Shown: in pieces, positions 61,799 to 64,000 of the stretch
Numbering within the stretch: position 1 is the stretch's first letter
How the letters are laid out: each line of letters begins with the position of its first letter
Source: Brevibacterium sp. CS2
GTDB lineage: Bacteria; Actinomycetota; Actinomycetes; Actinomycetales; Brevibacteriaceae
Length of the DNA stretch: 64,000 nucleotides
Direction: 5' to 3'
Assembly: GCF_005280295.1 (NCBI RefSeq)
Contig: NZ_CP040020.1
Location: forward strand, 3,100,001 to 3,164,000
Program-made: the position numbers and the translations under genes
The notes under the pieces: generated by a model
What the model saw: the letters and a program-made list of their open reading frames with translations, nothing else
The model's database searches: none
What the model was told of the DNA's origin: nothing

Positions 61799-62896
61799 TC
61801 AGCGCCGCCGGCGGACCCGGTAGACCAGGCCCCCGCTGCCCTCGCGGGACAGCCAGGCGCGCTCGAAGGCGGCGCGCGGGTAGATGCGCCGCACTGCGGC
61901 GGCGGTCGGAGCCGCGGGGTCGTGCACGCGCACGTCGCCGCCCGCGGTGACCCCGGAGACGACGAGCAGATGGCCGCCGGTCTCGTAGCCGGCCTCCGGC
62001 AGCTCGGCGGCGTCGAAGGTCACCGAGGCGATGAAGGGTTCGCCGGCGGCGAGGAGCTCCTCGCCGGCGCGCAGATCCGGCAGCGTGTCGAGGAAGGCGT
62101 CGTAGCCCCGGGCGGCGGCCCATGCGGTGTTGAAGGCCCAGTTGCCCGCCCCGTCGTAGGCGTGGTCCCACACCCCGCGCAGGGCGGTGCGGACCGCGGG
62201 CGAGCCGTCCTCGTCCTCCGGACCCGGCGCTGAGGTCGCAGGAGCAGCAGCGGCCGCATCGTCCGCTCCCGGGTCCGCCGGCCCCGGCCGTCGGTCCGCC
62301 CGGTCGAGGAAGTCCAGCAGCATGGTGAGCGAGGTCGGCGAGCACCACACGTCGCCGGCGCCGTAGCCGGGCAGCTCCCCCTGCTGCCGCTGCGAGATCG
62401 GCGGCAGGAGCAGTTCGATGTCCGCGCCGCGCGGCACCGAGGGCACGAGTTCGGGGCGCCGGGGCGCCGGGCCGCGGGTGAGCACGGAGACGCGCTCGAG
62501 CACGGGGACCGCTCCCGACGGTGCTGCGTGGAGGAGCGCCTCGACCTCGATGAGGTCCGCCGCACCGCCGAGCACCGCGGTGTCGACGACAGCGGTGTCG
62601 GCATCGACCCGGATGCCGTGCAGGGCCTGCCCGGGCACGGTGGTCGAGCAGAACCCGGGATCGGTCGACCAGCGCGCGAGCACCGCCCAGTCCGACCAGC
62701 GCGAGCCGCCCGAGGGCTCCGCCTCGGCACTGCGGCCCACCCGCAGGCGGATCTCGATCGACGTGCCCGGCGGGGTGAGCGCGGTCCAGGTGGGGATCGC
62801 CTCGGTGAACACGCGCAGGTGCACCGGGGGCGCCGGCCACCGGTGCACCTGCGCATCGAGGGCGCGGGACTCCCCGCGCACATGGGTCACCGTCAT
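61799..62896 (-). CDS. C39-like cysteine peptidase family protein
   Basis: 365 residues. The N-terminal half (about 1-165) is a beta-rich domain; the C-terminal half is a papain-fold C39-like domain. A catalytic triad is visible: C185 (GDVWCSPTS), H309 (GGHLLVVSG) and D326 (VHDPAAP). No signal peptide or transporter domain is present, so it is not a bacteriocin exporter; stand-alone C39-like proteins of this type are common in actinobacteria with unknown substrates. It lies 64 bases after ilvD on the same strand. Confidence 0.8.
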   Translation of the reverse strand: MTVTHVRGESRALDAQVHRWPAPPVHLRVFTEAIPTWTALTPPGTSIEIRLRVGRSAEAEPSGGSRWSDWAVLARWSTDPGFCSTTVPGQALHGIRVDADTAVVDTAVLGGAADLIEVEALLHAAPSGAVPVLERVSVLTRGPAPRRPELVPSVPRGADIELLLPPISQRQQGELPGYGAGDVWCSPTSLTMLLDFLDRADRRPGPADPGADDAAAAAPATSAPGPEDEDGSPAVRTALRGVWDHAYDGAGNWAFNTAWAAARGYDAFLDTLPDLRAGEELLAAGEPFIASVTFDAAELPEAGYETGGHLLVVSGVTAGGDVRVHDPAAPTAAAVRRIYPRAAFERAWLSREGSGGLVYRVRRRR

Positions 62897-62960
62897 CGCC
62901 GCTGCACCGTCAGCGCGCGGCTCGGCCGGCGCCTCGGTCCGTGTCTCCTCGGTCCGCGCC

Positions 62961-64000
62961 TCAGTCCGTCGTCACCGCACCGGTCGACGCCGAGCCGACG
63001 AGCTTGGCGTACTTGCCCAGGGTGCCGTGCAGGCGGTGGTTCTCCGGCACGGTCCAGTTCCTCCGGCGCTCCTCGAGCACCTCGGCGGGGACGTCGAGGT
63101 CGATCGAGCGACCGGCGATGTCCACGCGGATCCGGTCGCCGTCCTCGACGAGCGCGATCGGCCCGCCGTCGACGGCCTCGGGCGCGACGTGGCCGATGCA
63201 CAGGCCGGTCGAGCCGCCGGAGAACCGGCCGTCGGTGATGAGGAGCACGTCCTTGCCGATCCCGGCGCCCTTGATCGCGCCGGTGATCGCGAGCATCTCG
63301 CGCATGCCCGGTCCGCCCTTGGGGCCCTCGTAGCGGATGACGACGACGTCGCCGGGCTTGAGCTCGCCGCCGAGCACGGCATCCATCGCCGGCTGCTCCT
63401 GGTCGAACACCCGCGCGGTGCCCTCGAACACGTCGGCGTCGAAGCCGGCGGACTTGACGACCGCGCCCTCCGGGGCGAGCGAGCCGTGGAGCACGGTGAG
63501 CCCGCCGGTGGCGTGGATCGGGTTGTCGAGCGCGCGCAGGATCTTGCCGTCGGGGTCCGGCGGGTTGATCTTCTCGAGGTTCTCCGCGACGGTCTTCCCC
63601 GTCACGGTGAGGCAGTCGCCGTTGAGCAGCCCGGCGTCGAGGAGCGCCTTCATGACCACCGGCACGCCGCCGATCTTGAACACGTCATTCATGACGTAGT
63701 CGCCGAAGGGCTTGACGTTGCCGAGGTGCGGGACCCGGTCGCCGACCCGGTTGAAGTCGTCGAGGGTGAGCTCGACCTCGGCCTCGTGGGCGATCGCCAT
63801 GAGGTGGAGGACGGCGTTCGTCGACCCGCCGAACGCCATCACCACGGCGATCGCGTTGAGCAGCGACTCGCGGGTGATGATGTCGCGGGCGGTGATGCCC
63901 TGCTTGAGGAGTTCGACCACGGCTTCGCCGGACCGGCGGGCGTAGAGCGTGCGGTTGCGGTGGATCGCCGGCGGGGCGGCGGAGCCGGGCAGGGACATGC
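62961..64000 (-). CDS. ilvD: Dihydroxy-acid dehydratase, 5' part outside window
   Basis: C-terminal 345 or so residues of the iron-sulfur enzyme that dehydrates dihydroxy acids to 2-keto acids in branched-chain amino-acid synthesis. The visible part starts at the [16 protein letters not shown] helix and includes [38 protein letters not shown] and [21 protein letters not shown]. The N-terminus with the other cluster cysteines lies beyond base 64000. Confidence 0.96.
   Translation of the reverse strand, partial: MSLPGSAAPPAIHRNRTLYARRSGEAVVELLKQGITARDIITRESLLNAIAVVMAFGGSTNAVLHLMAIAHEAEVELTLDDFNRVGDRVPHLGNVKPFGDYVMNDVFKIGGVPVVMKALLDAGLLNGDCLTVTGKTVAENLEKINPPDPDGKILRALDNPIHATGGLTVLHGSLAPEGAVVKSAGFDADVFEGTARVFDQEQPAMDAVLGGELKPGDVVVIRYEGPKGGPGMREMLAITGAIKGAGIGKDVLLITDGRFSGGSTGLCIGHVAPEAVDGGPIALVEDGDRIRVDIAGRSIDLDVPAEVLEERRRNWTVPENHRLHGTLGKYAKLVGSASTGAVTTD

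Overview
This is a very GC-rich, densely coding chromosomal window. GTG and TTG starts are frequent, many genes overlap by 1-4 bases, and several promoters look leaderless. The gene content suggests an actinomycete: leuCD with a divergent IclR regulator, gltX beside tRNA-Glu and tRNA-Gln, an ilvBNC operon with a short leader peptide, thyX, and an Eis-like acetyltransferase. A Micrococcales genus such as Brevibacterium would fit, but this is an inference from gene content only. I saw no prophage, transposase or CRISPR array.

Layout. 0-2.6 kb: leuCD with a divergent IclR regulator. 2.6-18.3 kb: tRNA-Glu and tRNA-Gln, an SDR, an aldehyde dehydrogenase, a proline iminopeptidase, gltX, a fumarylacetoacetate-hydrolase-family protein, hrpB, a conserved actinobacterial protein, a zinc alcohol dehydrogenase, a low-complexity membrane protein interrupted by an in-frame stop, a maltokinase-cap-like protein, thyX and lplA. 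18.4-31.8 kb: an MFS transporter, then amino-acid biosynthesis (ilvE, leuB, serA, ilvC, ilvN, ilvB), mixed with a CitE-like lyase, a GNAT protein and small membrane proteins. 31.9-35.5 kb: a heterodimeric ABC exporter. 60.8-64 kb: a small Xre-type regulator with its operator array, a split membrane-protein gene, a C39-like peptidase and the 3' part of ilvD.

The most interesting part is 35.5-59.5 kb. It holds one integrated catabolic system for a pyrimidine-like ring: hyuAB; a carbamate kinase; a fused MocA-AAA protein, a CoxE-like VWA protein and XdhC (molybdenum-hydroxylase maturation); a fused AllF-AllG (FdrA-YlbE) protein with AllH; a PucR regulator; two NCS2 nucleobase permeases; a three-subunit molybdenum hydroxylase with CoxG; and a barbiturase/cyanurate-hydrolase-family ring-opening amidohydrolase. 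Five promoters in this block share an inverted repeat, TCGGCA-N5-TGCCGA (two perfect copies, three degenerate), whose centre lies 33-36 bp from a putative -10 hexamer. This points to one regulon, probably controlled by PucR.

My hypothesis: uracil (or a relative) is imported and oxidised to barbiturate by the Mo enzyme, then opened by the amidohydrolase to 3-oxo-3-ureidopropanoate. That product resembles oxalurate, so the AllFGH-like enzyme may phosphorolyse it to malonamate and carbamoyl phosphate, from which carbamate kinase makes ATP. This would differ from the known ureidomalonase route (malonate plus urea). It is inferred from gene families and context, not shown by the sequence alone.
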